Assembly (NCBI GenBank): GCA_949987565.1
Contig: OX465102.1
Coordinates: forward strand, 29,767,873 to 29,831,872
Direction of reading: 5' to 3'
Source: Luidia sarsii
Taxonomy: Eukaryota; Echinodermata; Asteroidea; Paxillosida; Luidiidae
DNA length: 64,000 nt
Both the position numbers and the translations under genes were made by a program. Below the pieces are notes generated by a model. It was not told the DNA's origin. It worked only from the letters and a program-made list of their open reading frames with translations, and ran no database searches. Positions 45,001-57,100 of this stretch are shown in pieces (the stretch's first letter is position 1; each line of letters begins with the position of its first letter).

Positions 45001-45639
45001 TGCTATAAATGGAATCTGAACAAAAAATAGGCAGTACTGTACTTCGAGCTATGAAGAAAACAATTAATAAAAGTACATGTATTACATGTATGTGTATGTA
45101 CATGTACATGTACAGGTGTACCTTGAATATACAGATTACACTACAGACAGACACTGCCATTTCTGATCACAAAAAGCAAAATAATATCCAGATTGTGGGA
45201 ACTGCTGTGGTTGCTATGGACACCATAGATCTATTACTATTTGATTTAAAAAAAAGTCAACTGCATTGAAGATTCTTTAAAAATCCTGTAACGCTGTAAG
45301 AAATATCACTCAGTAGTACATTGTGTACCTTCACCTTGACAGAAATATAAATTAAAATGAAGTTTTGATGTGTTACAAAATTGTCTGTTTACAAACATAT
45401 TTTTATCCCAAATTTATAGTGTCCTCTTACTGTAGATTATTTATCAGAACTTTCAGGGGTTTCATGGTTTGATAAATTTATCCAAACTTTCAAAATTATT
45501 TCCGTTGCTCAGTGCTAATGTATTTTCATAAATTCCCTAGTCCTTTCCATTCCCATTGAAAAATACAAACATTCTTATCGGCCTCGAAGCATTTCCTCAA
45601 TCCTCGTTCCGCAATTTTTTTTCCCCTGTCATTGTTGAT

Positions 45640-45690
45640 TTGGTTCAGTTTGAAAAATCCTTCTGAGAGTAAAATGTCAGACCCTCCTAC
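45640..45690 (+). mobile_element. Family A hammerhead-like relic
   Basis: AAATCCTTCTGAGAGTAAAA, TGTCAGACCCTCCT. Strongly decayed. Confidence 0.35.
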
Positions 45691-47529
45691 TCCTCCAGAA
45701 ATGTTGCTTTTTCAATGCTTAGGCCTCATTGTTGGTGCCCTCAAAGGAGCTTGCACGGATGGCAGGTGAAAAGTCCACAATGCATGCAAGAGCTTTACGA
45801 CACTGCAGGGAGGATAGTCTAATTGGATTCTTCTTTTCTTACGAAAGGAACTCATGAAAATGGGTCAGGGAATAGGAACGGGACATGGATAATGGATCGC
45901 TAGAAAGATGGTACCCATAATTTTTGTCAGATTCAGGGAAGACTGTCACCCTCTCTCCCTATCAGTGTACATGTATGGCTAAATTGCAGTGCTCACTAGA
46001 AATTATGACTGGGTGTGGTTGAGTTTTTTTTACTCTCCGAATATAAATCACTTTAGAGCTTTGGTTTCTGTCTATGTTTACCTGAGCTTCCTGAGTTGAT
46101 TGATTTTTTTTTCTGGGGAGGGGGCCGGAGCATGCTGCAAGTTGAGTCACCATCCTTTTATGATTTTGTTTTTGTCATATTCAAATGTCATTTATAAGTT
46201 TTGTATGCGGGGGCATTAAATGCAGTTTTGCATTTAATTTTCAAGATCAAATCTTTGGCAATACGTATGTGATTGATAATAAAAAACACACCCCCAAACC
46301 ACTGGGAATTTACATGCTGATGCCATTTTTAAATGTATGATTTCCTGTTTTTATAGGAAATTGGAAAAATCATAAAAATTTCAACAATACATATGTACAC
46401 ATAATGTACCAAATGCATATAATTATGTACATGTACCCGATGAACAATTTTGGACAGTACACACACAATACAAAGTATACAATGTACACATACAATGTAT
46501 ACAAATGTACATGTACACATATGTACATACTGTACATGTACAGTACATGTACAATGTACCTAATACTGCACATGTACATGTACATGTACTGTGTGTGTAA
46601 ATATAACTGCTTGCAATACACATACACAACACATGTACATGCTGTACATGGACACATAGGCCCCTTTATTCATGGATATAGTCTACATTTTACAGTTTCA
46701 TCCATTCAATTCAAAGTGAGAAAGTAAAGGCTTCTTCTTATTGTACATGTACATGTGTGTACATGATTGTATACAGTCTGTGTATTACCCTAACTAAAAT
46801 ATTTCTGACTTCTTACCGTGAGTTACAACAAACTAATTTTTGTTTTGTGCTCATTCTTGATTTGGATTTTTGCATTGGTGCCCTTGGAGCCCCACTCCCC
46901 CCCCCAAAAAAAAACACCAACCCACTCAAAAGTCAAAACCCAAATAAACTTTACATGTAAGTTAAATGTACATGTAACTTTACAAGGCCAAAATGGCTTT
47001 GCCCCTCTGACAATGATGAATTTCGAACCCTGCCATTGGATTTGGACTTCACATTTGGGATAGATACATGTACATGTACAATACATGTATGTACTGTACA
47101 GTACTGTACATACACATGTACAGTGTACATGTACATGTACATACTGTACATGTATGTGTCATGTACATGTACATGTACATGTACAGTACAGTACATGTAC
47201 AGTACATGTAAATATTACACACTTACAGTACATGTACATGTACATTGACAAATGAATCCGTAAGAGTTACATGTATTATATTTGTACACTGCCCAAAATA
47301 TAGTCTCAACATGTATACATGTGTACATGTACATGTACACGTGTGTACATTACATGTACCGGTACCTGTACGTAGTACATACATGTACATGTACACTTGT
47401 TCAAGACTCTACCTGCTCTGTCCACCCCAAGTATACATGTACCTTGATTCAAGCTAATTACACAGCTCCTAATTTGATACAAACATTGCTTTGTAAAAAC
47501 TGCTTATTGACCCTAAATGGCAAGACGTG

Positions 47530-47615
47530 CACTATCTCAACAAAATTAGGATGGCCTGACATGTTGGTCCTGCCAGCTTACCAGGACCTTCCTCATCCTG
47601 CAAGGAGATGCCCTT
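47530..47615 (-). mobile_element. Family A hammerhead-like relic (minus)
   Basis: GATGGCCTGACATGTTGGTC, CTGCCAGCTTACCAGGACCT, TCCTCATCCTGCAAGGAGAT. Confidence 0.4.
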
Positions 47616-48659
47616 TCAACTTTTTGGAAATAGAAAGAGAATTTTGAGTCGGATCATGGCACATGTACAGTGACTGTGTACATGTACATGTACATGTACA
47701 TGTATATATCCTGTGTGCATGGCACGGTTGTTTTCCTGGTTTTCCCAAAAAAGTTCTCGCTTATAAAACATCCTGCCCAGTTGTTGTTTTTTTCTTTTCC
47801 ATTTTTGGGCGTCTCCTTTTTCCCTTTTTAAACAGGTGCCTGCATTTCCTCGCTACCAGGTTGGAATTCCTGGTCTGTCCAATATACGTGTACATGTACA
47901 TGTACCTTCTTGGTCTGACCACTGGAATGCCACACGTGTACATTAGCTGGGAGTGGAGTAGTCAGGCACAAGCATGACAAGCACTGACCCATGCCACCAC
48001 CATGCAGTCTATAAAAGGACCAGTGAATACCATTGAGCAACCTACCTCCAAACAGACATGGTTTATGCACATGTACTGTACCTGGTGCTTATAAGTTATT
48101 GTGTAGAACTACACACTGTATCTCCATTGTCTTGCATGGAATCTTTTTCCATCATTGGCTGGCAGTGAGTTCTGGTTAACAATGTAATTTAGTCAAGTCA
48201 GCGACAAGTCCTTACTCGGTGGGTCACAGTTTTTGATATTCGATTTGGAATTTGGAAGGAGTACATCATGGACCACAGTAACTGTAAGTGACGGATTTCC
48301 CCCTACCCTCTGGACGGCAAGGTGACTGGTACCTTGCAGTGCATTTTTGCATTGTTGTTGTAAGTGGCTGTGCAAACTGGTTGACCACTGACCAGTAGAC
48401 TGTTGAGAGGACAAGTTCACAAATTATGAACAAAGTCTGGGTTTTGATATTGAAAGTAGTATAGTTTTGGTCTGTTCAAATGAAAGAAATTACATGTATA
48501 CGTGTACAATGTACATGTACCGGTACCTACAGTGTAGTACTTACAAGTACCTGAAAGTTAGTTGCTGTAACCTGATACTGTGACAGTACTGTAGCCTATT
48601 ATAATAGTCTCTTCTGTAGCAATTTGGATATTAGAGTAATATGGTGTACATTGTACACA

Positions 48660-48775
48660 AATATGTCAAACTGCTTATTGACTAAAATGACCACAATGCA
48701 AATTGTTGAGAAGTATAGGGTCGGCTGTTTTGATCCAAGCAGGACCTTTCTCTGCTAGAATCCAAACGATTTGGA
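48660..48775 (-). mobile_element. Family A hammerhead-like relic (minus)
   Basis: AAACTGCTTATTGACTAAAA, AGGGTCGGCTGTTTTGATCC, AAGCAGGACCTTTCTC. Confidence 0.5.
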
Positions 48776-49508
48776 TATTTCCCCCAAAAAGTGCCCAATG
48801 TTTCAGTTACATGTATGATATTTGGTGGTTGTACATGTTGTATACACATGTACGACTATCAAATATCAATATTGTAAGACAATTTATTTTTTAATCTTGA
48901 TTCAAAAATAGAAAAGTGAATCGCGATGTTAGTGGGCATGTACGGGGAGAAAATGCATCTTCTTAGGTTGAACACACAGGTTGAAAAAAATCTTAGGTTG
49001 AACACACAGTCAACGGTGGTGCCTTGCCAAGTGGCCAACGCCTTTGATAAAAGACAGTATAACAGAAACCTCTGTGATTCAAAAATATGATATGCCATTG
49101 CCATGTAGGATTAAGGAATGAAATGACCAATATCATCATCGTTGTAACCATCGCCATCCCAGATTGATCTGGTTTGCGCAAGTAACTTACGAGACACCCC
49201 ATCTATCATTGTGTGGCTGTGCTGCCCTAAAATCTTCCATCACAACTACCCCCGGTACATGTAGCAACGCAAGCCTCTCTTTCTTGCATACGTACAGTAC
49301 TTGCCAAAGCTGTGGGAAGCCAAGATGTAGACCTCGCAATTAACCCCGAACACTACAATCACGGAGCTACATGTATTTACTTAAGTACAGCTACAAATGT
49401 ACAGTACATGTACAGTACATGTACATGTATACATGTACGTTGTACATCTCTGACATTTCTAAAAACATGCCTGTAAAGTGTAAGATATTGCCTGTGATAT
49501 TATGTTCA

Positions 49509-49591
49509 GTTGCAGTAACCGTAACCCTCATCCTCCCGAAGGTCCCATACCTCAGGTTTGCGACCTTCGGGAGGATGAGGGTTACAGTTAC
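49509..49591. mobile_element. Foldback element related to 42476-42569
   Basis: Arms GTAACCGTAACCCTCATCCT, CCCGAAGGTC and GACCTTCGGGAGGATGAGGG, TTACAGTTAC pair around a 17-base loop. Confidence 0.7.
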
Positions 49592-50121
49592 ATGTACCAC
49601 AGCTACGTACAGTGTTGTACATGTAGTTCAGTTTTACACTATACTTTTTATATATATAAACTCAAAGTGTACACTTTACATTACATTCATAAACTGTGTA
49701 CATGCACAAACAAAAAATCATGATTTTGATTTTTGACAACTTGCACATATACTGTACATGTACATGTACTCCACACTCCACAGGATTTGTTGAAATTACA
49801 GTGTACATACTGTACAAAAATACTACAAATGTTGACAGTTTTCCCAAAGACCTTCAACTAGAAGTGCTGAAGGCTAAAATCCCAGATGTTTTCCCAAAGC
49901 TGTGTTTTTGTTTTAGCTTAGTATCAAGGACATTTTGTGGTACCGGTATTTGAGGGCATTTTACATATAATGCAAAATGTAGATTGGGATACATGTACTG
50001 TACCATGTACTTGTGCATGTACATGTAGTGATAAACATACCCGGTAAGAATACATAAAATGTACATTTGTACATACATGTATTCCTACATGTAGGCCTAT
50101 GGAAAGCTGTGCAGTACATTC

Positions 50122-50256
50122 TAAAGCCCCTTTCACACCGGGCCTTGTGTACTGTGCAGTACAGTTGCGTAGTGTTGCTTTTTTTTCACGATACGCAGCC
50201 AAATTTCAGCATAGTCGCTATGCCACTCTATGCCAGCCCTGTGTGAAAGGGGCTTA
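50122..50256. mobile_element. Short MITE with AGCCCCTTTCACACCGGGC ends
   Basis: Left TAAAGCCCCTTTCACACCGG, right GCCCTGTGTGAAAGGGGCTT then AA. 135 bp. Probably a TTAA-type insertion with one mutated flank (CTAA/TTAA). Confidence 0.78.
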
Positions 50257-51330
50257 AATGACTTATTGGGAAGATAATTTAGTAACCATGTACTGTAATG
50301 TTGCAATACGTTTACTTTTGCTGAATCGTTTTTTACCAAATTTCTTTCTTTTTAGTGTCAAGTGAGATTTCAAGACTAGTACATGTACATGTACATGTAC
50401 CAGTAGGCCTACATGTGAAAAGTAGTCCCCAACGACCAGAACATGATAGGCCTATCACTGATTTGAGGATATCCCAGCGATTGACTACTAATATCAAATT
50501 ATCAAGCAATCATTCCTAATACACCAGTTGTAGTTCAGTGTCATGGTTCAACAGACAGTATAATGAGTACTGGTATAAATTATGTACATGGTACAGTACC
50601 AGCATAAATTCAAAATTATGCTGAGAACACTGTACTTGCCTTTGTACTGTACGTGTACTTACATGTATAGTGTTTGTATACAGTACAATGAGTCAAGTAT
50701 AGGCCTATTGGTACAATTTCATGGAATCCATCATTACAATCAGTAACAGAATTGTCTGAGTTCTGTACAAGCGGTAAGTCTGTTTGATAAGGTACATGTA
50801 CATGTACATGTATAAGCAGGGTATTTATAGCATTTCCCATAACTAAGGATGTTGTTTTCTTTCACAAGACTTGTGTACTTTAAGAAGAAAATTGATTGTG
50901 GGCCCTTGAACCTGTACTCAAACTGTTGTGTGGTGGGATCAAGATTGTTCCGTGCAGTTTGGATTTCACATGATAGGCCTACTTAGTACAGTACGGCATA
51001 TGTACAGTACATGTACTTGTATGTACATTTACATTGTAGCTTACTGGTACCGTACTTAGAGTCCATACAATTGACCGACTGCATGTTCACTGTCACAATC
51101 ATAGACCACCAAACAGCATATCCTTTACCAGTACTCAGGACATACCTGTAGGGAAAGGGGCCACACACAGAGTAGCATGGAATGTTCTCGATTCCATGAA
51201 GGTAAGATGGTCTGCCTTCTTGAGCAAGGGACTTGGGGTGTGGTCTGAGGTTTATACATGTGTGTAAACTGTGACCTCTGCTGCATGTTCTTGTACTGTA
51301 AATTCTGTAATTACAGGTCTTACAGTATAT

Positions 51331-51450
51331 GGAGGAATAAGAGCACTATTCCTCCATGCATGACTTGGGCTGTGGTCTGAGGTTTATAAGTGAACTCAGG
51401 TCATACAGTACTGTACATGTACATGGAGGAATAAGAACACTATTCCTCCA
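51331..51450. repeat. Two copies of a GGAGGAATA hairpin
   Basis: GGAGGAATA with TATTCCTCC forms a 9-bp stem around AGAGCAC at 51332-51357 and AGAACAC at 51425-51450. Each is near GACTTGGG-type and GTGGTCTGAGGTTTATA repeats. Confidence 0.6.
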
Positions 51451-51539
51451 TGCTTGTCTATGCATGGGTCTTGAGAGGCAGAGGGGCTTGGCTAACAGGT
51501 TGTGGTGACTAAACTTCTGACCTGCCATGCAGGTTTCTT

Positions 51540-51546
<7 letters not shown>

Positions 51547-51570
<24 letters not shown>

Positions 51571-51572
51571 AA
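51547..51572. repeat. (GA)n microsatellite
   Basis: About 13 GA repeats. Confidence 0.95.
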
Positions 51573-52432
51573 TTTATGTTCAGTGTCAAATGGGTTCAGG
51601 GTGATCAAATTGCAGTAGTACAGTACATGTGTATGATTTTACAAATAAGTGTTATCAACTGTGCCAACTTTGACTATGAAATTTATGGTTGAAGAATATA
51701 CACATGTGTACATGTACATTGTACATGTACATGTAAGCTAAACTGTATACAGTATTATGCATGTACGTGTACAGTAGTTGGTCAAGATGAAATGGGGATG
51801 ACTTATTATATGTTCATAATTATAGTACAATGTACAATGTACAAATATGGATGTACACTATGTACAAGTAGGCAGTATCAGTGTGCATCTTTTGCTGGTG
51901 AGTGTGTGTAAATCATACACGTGCAAGTATGTACATGTACACGTACTGTACAGTATTCTACATACATGTATGTACCGGTACATTGATTATTTGATTGTGG
52001 GATCCATTACCAAATCAAATATACAGTACACACTTGGCACTCCCTGGAAATACTTCAAATTCAGTTGAAATTGTAGTCAATCTACAATACCGTATGGTAA
52101 GTTTTACATTATAATGTCAGTAATGTGTTGATGTACATGTACATGTACACGCACAGTACCTGTGAGTTACACACTCTGTAGGTTCCTTCTCATTAATTGT
52201 ATTAATTAATTTGTTTGATAGAGCTGTGTGCAGATGGTTTACCTTGAAACCTCTTGAGTGGAGTTAGCTGTTGGCACATGAAAAGACTAAGCATTATAAC
52301 ATGCATCTGAAATGTACATGTACATGTATATGTACATGTACGTGCAAAACTATAAATCATTTACAGTAAAGTTTGTTAAAATTACTTTGACTGTATTTCA
52401 ACACACTTTCAAAGTTTGTTATTTAAACGAAA

Positions 52433-52549
52433 ATGCCTCTCCAGTCCGATCTCACAGCACCACCCCATGGACCTCTCAACTACAACCCTCGCCCTCCCCC
52501 CTACCAGGAGAACCCAGGCCACTGTAACATGAACCCCAAAACATTGTAG
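52433..52549 (+). CDS. Short proline-rich open frame with PPxY, possible exon (unproven)
   Basis: 38 codons from ATG to TAG, below the usual ORF cut-off. The peptide starts MPLQSDLTAPPHGPLNY and includes RPPPYQENPG, a PPxY motif of the kind bound by WW domains and common near the N-termini of small membrane adaptors. Composition is unlike the surrounding TACATG repeats. A GTAAC donor-like site lies at 52524. No second exon was found, so this may be a first exon, a relic or chance. Confidence 0.2.
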   Translation: MPLQSDLTAPPHGPLNYNPRPPPYQENPGHCNMNPKTL

Positions 52550-52834
52550 GAGGGTCAGGCAGGGGGGGGGGGGGTGGGGCTTCAACCTTGACCTGAGACT
52601 TGCCCCCAGGGGAGAGGCAATGGAGACTGATGAAGGAATGCAGACCAGTTCAAGAAATGTGATAAAATGGGCCAGATTTATTCCTCCATGGTACTACACT
52701 GAACACTACATGTACATGTACTGTACATGTACATGTAAGTACAGTACAGCACTATGAATTTGGCAAACCCTCATTGAAGCACTAAAATTTCGTGTACATC
52801 GCCATAATGCATTCAAATACTGAGTTAGTGTAAT

Positions 52835-53254
52835 CAGGCATGCAACTTTTCTGCGGATCCGCATTTTTTAAAATTCGGCCGTTAAAAAAAAATTAAAAAA
52901 AAATATGCATCTGGATATTTCTTCTCCCCTAACTATTATTCAAAATACATGCTGAGATCAGGTTAAAAACTTTGATGTTTACTTTTCATTTTAAAAAAAA
53001 TCAATTTTCTGGGTGTATGCCTTAAAAAAGGTTAAAATCTGTCACTCTGTCACTCAGCTTAAATTCGTAAGTTGTCACAAACTGCTCAGAATGCACCACA
53101 GAGCATCTAGAATCCGAAATTTTCCCGGGCTCTTAAACGGGTCCCAAACCACATGCCGTAATGCGTAAAGGCTTCGTGCTTTGCACTCGCAGATTCATTC
53201 GGACATTTTCCTCTTTTTTTTTTTTACATGTACAATTCAAGAGTTGCATGCATG
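52835..53254. mobile_element. MITE with CAGGCATGCAACT terminal inverted repeats (copy 2)
   Basis: CAGGCATGCAACT (52835) and AGTTGCATGCATG (ends 53254). It shares CACCACAGAGCATCTAGAAT and TTCATTCGGACATTTTCCTC with copy 1 at 1686-1933 but is longer by an AT-rich interior. Confidence 0.78.
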
Positions 53255-53829
53255 TGTAATTGATTATCCATTATAGTGGGTATTGCCATATCCTGCACAC
53301 CTGTGGCAGAATTATGTTGACACTACACTCTGTGTGTTGGTATGCATAAGCAATTGGGAGACCACATATTATTTTGTTTGGCTGCATTAAAAATAATCAC
53401 ATGAATGTCTACAGTACATACATGTACAGTACTGTACATTGTATACATACATGTACATGTACTGTACCGGTACGTGTATGTATGTGGTGTACATCAGTGC
53501 ACTGTACGTGTACTGTACATGTACTGTACATGTATTATAGGTACATGTACATGTACATGTACATCCATACAATGTGTAGCCATGTACATATACATGGAAC
53601 TGCACATACCCAATGACACATTTTGTAGGATGACATGTTTCGTACAGAAGCATGGGATTGAAGCTATGGATTGTCCATGTTCAGAACTGCTTGTATAATG
53701 TACGGTTCTTGCTTTTGGCGTTTCACTTCACCTCTCAATTCTCACATCAACTTCAGATCTTTGCATGCAGAAAAGACAATGCTGGCTGTTTAGCTATGGC
53801 TTTGAGAAGTGAACAGGAACGAGTTAGGC

Positions 53830-54024
53830 CTATGCTTCAAAATTGACGAACAAGAAAAATGACAGGAAACGCGACAGGAACCAAAAGCCACAACATCGGC
53901 CGCTACTGATTCACATCCGGCTTCTGGCTCTCATTGTACTGTAGAAGCACCAGTGCAGAGGGGATCCACTATGCGGCTGGAATGGAGCTAGCCGACTTGC
54001 TGCAGGTCGCCTAGGAGACGAGGA
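53830..54024 (+). promoter_or_regulatory. Presumed 5' flank of gene 2
   Basis: Unique, GC-richer sequence directly before the start codon, with no TATA box seen. The transcription start cannot be fixed from sequence. Confidence 0.3.
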
Positions 54025-54136
54025 ATGCTGATGGTGCAGCGGTCAGTTGTCATGGCGACTCCCGTCCAGTGTCTCCGTCGTCTCCTCGTCATTTTCCTCG
54101 TGGGAGTCAGCCTCATTTTCGGCTGTGCTGCAAACT
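54025..54136 (+). CDS. Gene 2 exon 1: signal peptide
   Basis: 112 nt from ATG to the GTGAGT donor, ending with one base of a split Ser codon. Two further in-frame ATGs follow (54031, 54052). The third gives a shorter leader that still contains the hydrophobic core, so the start is uncertain within nine codons. Confidence 0.75.
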
Positions 54137-57100
54137 GTGAGTCCCCACATGACCTAATCGGTCGAAGAAATTAAGAGTGTCTGACGTTTCTGTCCTAGCG
54201 GGACCTCTCTCTCAAGACATTCTGCCTTTGTGAAAGGTTCCCAGACTGGAATACTGTACACTACCACCCTGTGTGTTGAATTGTTGTAAACCTGGCCACA
54301 GCAGGTCAGGGTTCACGCAAAGTGGATGGAGATTTTTTTCAATTCATGTTAAAGCCCCTACACAACATTGGTAAGATCGAAAAACAGAAATGATTTACAT
54401 GAAACTTATACAGTTTCAAGATGGTTATAGTAGAAACATCGCACTGAAATATTTCTGCCTAAAATTTTGTATTTTGGGAGAAATTAGTAAAAGAAATAGT
54501 TTACGTCTCACCGAGATCTAAACTATTTTTCGAAAGAGTATACAATGTACTGCGGTGATGAATACTGCATTTTCGTGAAACAAATGAAGCGGTTTTCACG
54601 ATTTTCTTGAGACTCGGTTGGCGGATTGAGCTGGAATTTTCACAGATGTGCTGTTTCATGTATGTATGTATGTTGTACAATGTATCAGACAACGTATGGA
54701 TGCTATTCTTTGACCTCGACCAATGTTGTGTAGGGGCTTTAAACAAGTAAAGGAAAAACTGACTTGGAATTTTTGATTGGTTTTGAAAAATGACAAAAAA
54801 AGTCTGACTGGATAGGGACCTGAGACCTCTGGTTTTATGTACCAGCGTCTAACTATCTGAGATATACAAGTTGGCAACCCATAAATGTTGGCCTTCCAAA
54901 GACCTCTTGAGTGAAAGTAGGGACTTGATCCCCGGAGATACATGTAGTTGGCAAATACTTCTAACTGGCGCCCAAACTCTGGCAAAGGTTACCGGTAGTT
55001 GACTATTTGGGAATGCTGCCATCTTAGGGCTGGATAGTGGATAGCTCAGATGGTAAGAGTGCCGGTACGCAAAACCAGAGGCCCTAGGTGAAAAATGGCA
55101 AAGACAAATTTTCTTTACCATTTTTGAAAAGTGATAAAAATCTGCTTTGTTTCTTCTCCTGGTTGTTTTGCTTTGTAAGTCAGATTTTACTTTTCTGTTC
55201 TCCAGCCACTTCCGATGCCCCTCTTCTTGCCAGTTCCTTGTTCACCGTTCGTCCACTAGCCTCCCTCTTGCCTTCTGAGACCCTTCCGATGTTGATCGAC
55301 CCGACGACATCCCCACTTGCCTCCTCCGAGTCGCCATCCCCTTCAGAGGTGCTTCATACGCCCACTCCCTCGCCCACACTCACCGGAGGATCCCGAGGGT
55401 CTGTCTCCTCCGTGCTCGTCCACCGTGAGTCATCGTCCGTGCCTCTTTCCGTCCAGCCCTCTCCCTCCATCGTCAGCAGCGCTGTGTGGATGCCTACGGC
55501 AGATTTGGGGAACAGGACAGGACCGGAGTCCACGTCCTGGGTCGCTGGAGTAGCATCCACCGCAGATGCATGGTTGCTTTCTACTATTACAGAGACGATG
55601 GTCCTTACTTCAGGCGCTTATGGGCCTGAAACGTCGTCTGCACCCGGAGAGACGTGGAGTAGTTCATACGCTTTGCAGCCCACACCTTCTGGATGGAGTC
55701 CAGTTGCAGCATCATCGTCGTCGGACATGGTGTCCTTGAGGTTGTCTTCGGATGTAGTGACCACTCCCTCTTCAAGTTATATGTCGATGTCGTCTTCTGA
55801 CACGGCGATCGGTCCATCTGTGTCCACGAGTTTACCCAGGCCGACACCGTCTGCTTCGGTGCCCATGCTGTCAACATCCGATCTGCCAATATCAGGTCTG
55901 CCAATGTCAGCACAGCCAACCGCAGGTCTGCCAATGTCTGCTGGGCCAATGTCAAGTCTGCCAACCTCAGGTCTGCCAACCTCAGGTCTGCCAACCTCAG
56001 GTCTGCCAACCTCAGCTCTGCCAACCTCAGCTCTGCCAACCCCATCCCTGTCCACATCAGGCCTGGCGTCGTCGTCGTCTTCGTCTGCTGGGCCCAACAG
56101 CACATTGCCGTGGGACCGGAACACTGCCAGTGCCATCCCGTCCACCGTCCTCACCTCAGTCGGTGGCAAGGCGACGTTGCCCCCGGGCCTGGTGCCCGTC
56201 AAGTGCACGGTGACCCTGGCGGGGGACTGCGTCCGCGCCAAGCGGGACAAGGAGCCCTTTGCGGCGGCCTTTGCCTCCTTTGTGGCGGACATGCTGGGCG
56301 CGGACGTCCGGCGCCTGACGGTGCAGGGCATCCGCTGCGGCTCGGTCCTCGTGGACTTCGTCCTCCGCGATTCGGCGGCGGAATCACTGGCCGAGGACCT
56401 GGCGCTGAGGGTCGGCGAGGGCGACTACGGCTTTCGGTTTGGCGGGGGAAACTTCACGGCCACCTCGGCGGAGGTGGCTCCGCTCGCTCCGACCCGAGAG
56501 CCCGGCGGGGAGGACGGGAGCGGACTGACCTTCGAGGAGCAGCAGAGGCTCATCTACATCGTGATCGGATCGGCCGTGGGGTTGATCCTCCTGGTGGCTC
56601 TCCTCCTCCTCGTCCACCATCGGGTCCGGAGGTCGTGCGGCGAGCACGCCCAGTCCTTTAACGTCGGCGACGAGCCCCACATCAAGCTGTCGGACTTCAA
56701 CATGGCGCACACGTTCATCCCGCGGCCGCGCAGCATCTACGGGGCGTGGCTGGGGGCGGACGGCCACTATCACCACGGCAACGGGAGCCTCCACCGGGGG
56801 CGCATGCAGAGCCCCACGCCGTACGTCTATGCCGATGACCAGGCGATCCGGGATCACTACCACGAGGTGGTCGCAACGCCGACTGCAGCGGGCAGAGAAC
56901 CAGCCTCTGCGACAACGCGGACGAGCGTCGACTTTGGTAGGAGTGGGGTACCCAGCCTTAACCTTCCAAGACTTGAAGGTACGGCTTGAAAGCTTTGCTG
57001 GTCATCTTACACACAATTTACTAATTCCTATTCTTCCCTTTCTGTATTTGTCCGTCCATTTCCTTGTCCGTCCATTTCCTTGTCCGTCCATTTCCTTGTC

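Larger units (their letters stand above)
45060..53570. repeat. Zone of dispersed TACATG/GTACATGTAC repeats
   Basis: Dozens of short runs of the self-complementary hexamer TACATG, often with GTACTGTAC or CAGTAC variants. The densest are at 46500-46600, 47060-47240, 47680-47705, 49395-49435, 50380-50405 and 53420-53570. They break the region into unrelated-looking short frames rich in Tyr, Met, Cys, Thr and Val. Confidence 0.9.

Noticed and set aside
55605..56331. Minus-strand frames of 166 and 184 codons over gene 2
   Set aside because: Antisense shadows of the LPTSG repeat region; the plus frame has signal peptide, TM helix and matching splice phases.
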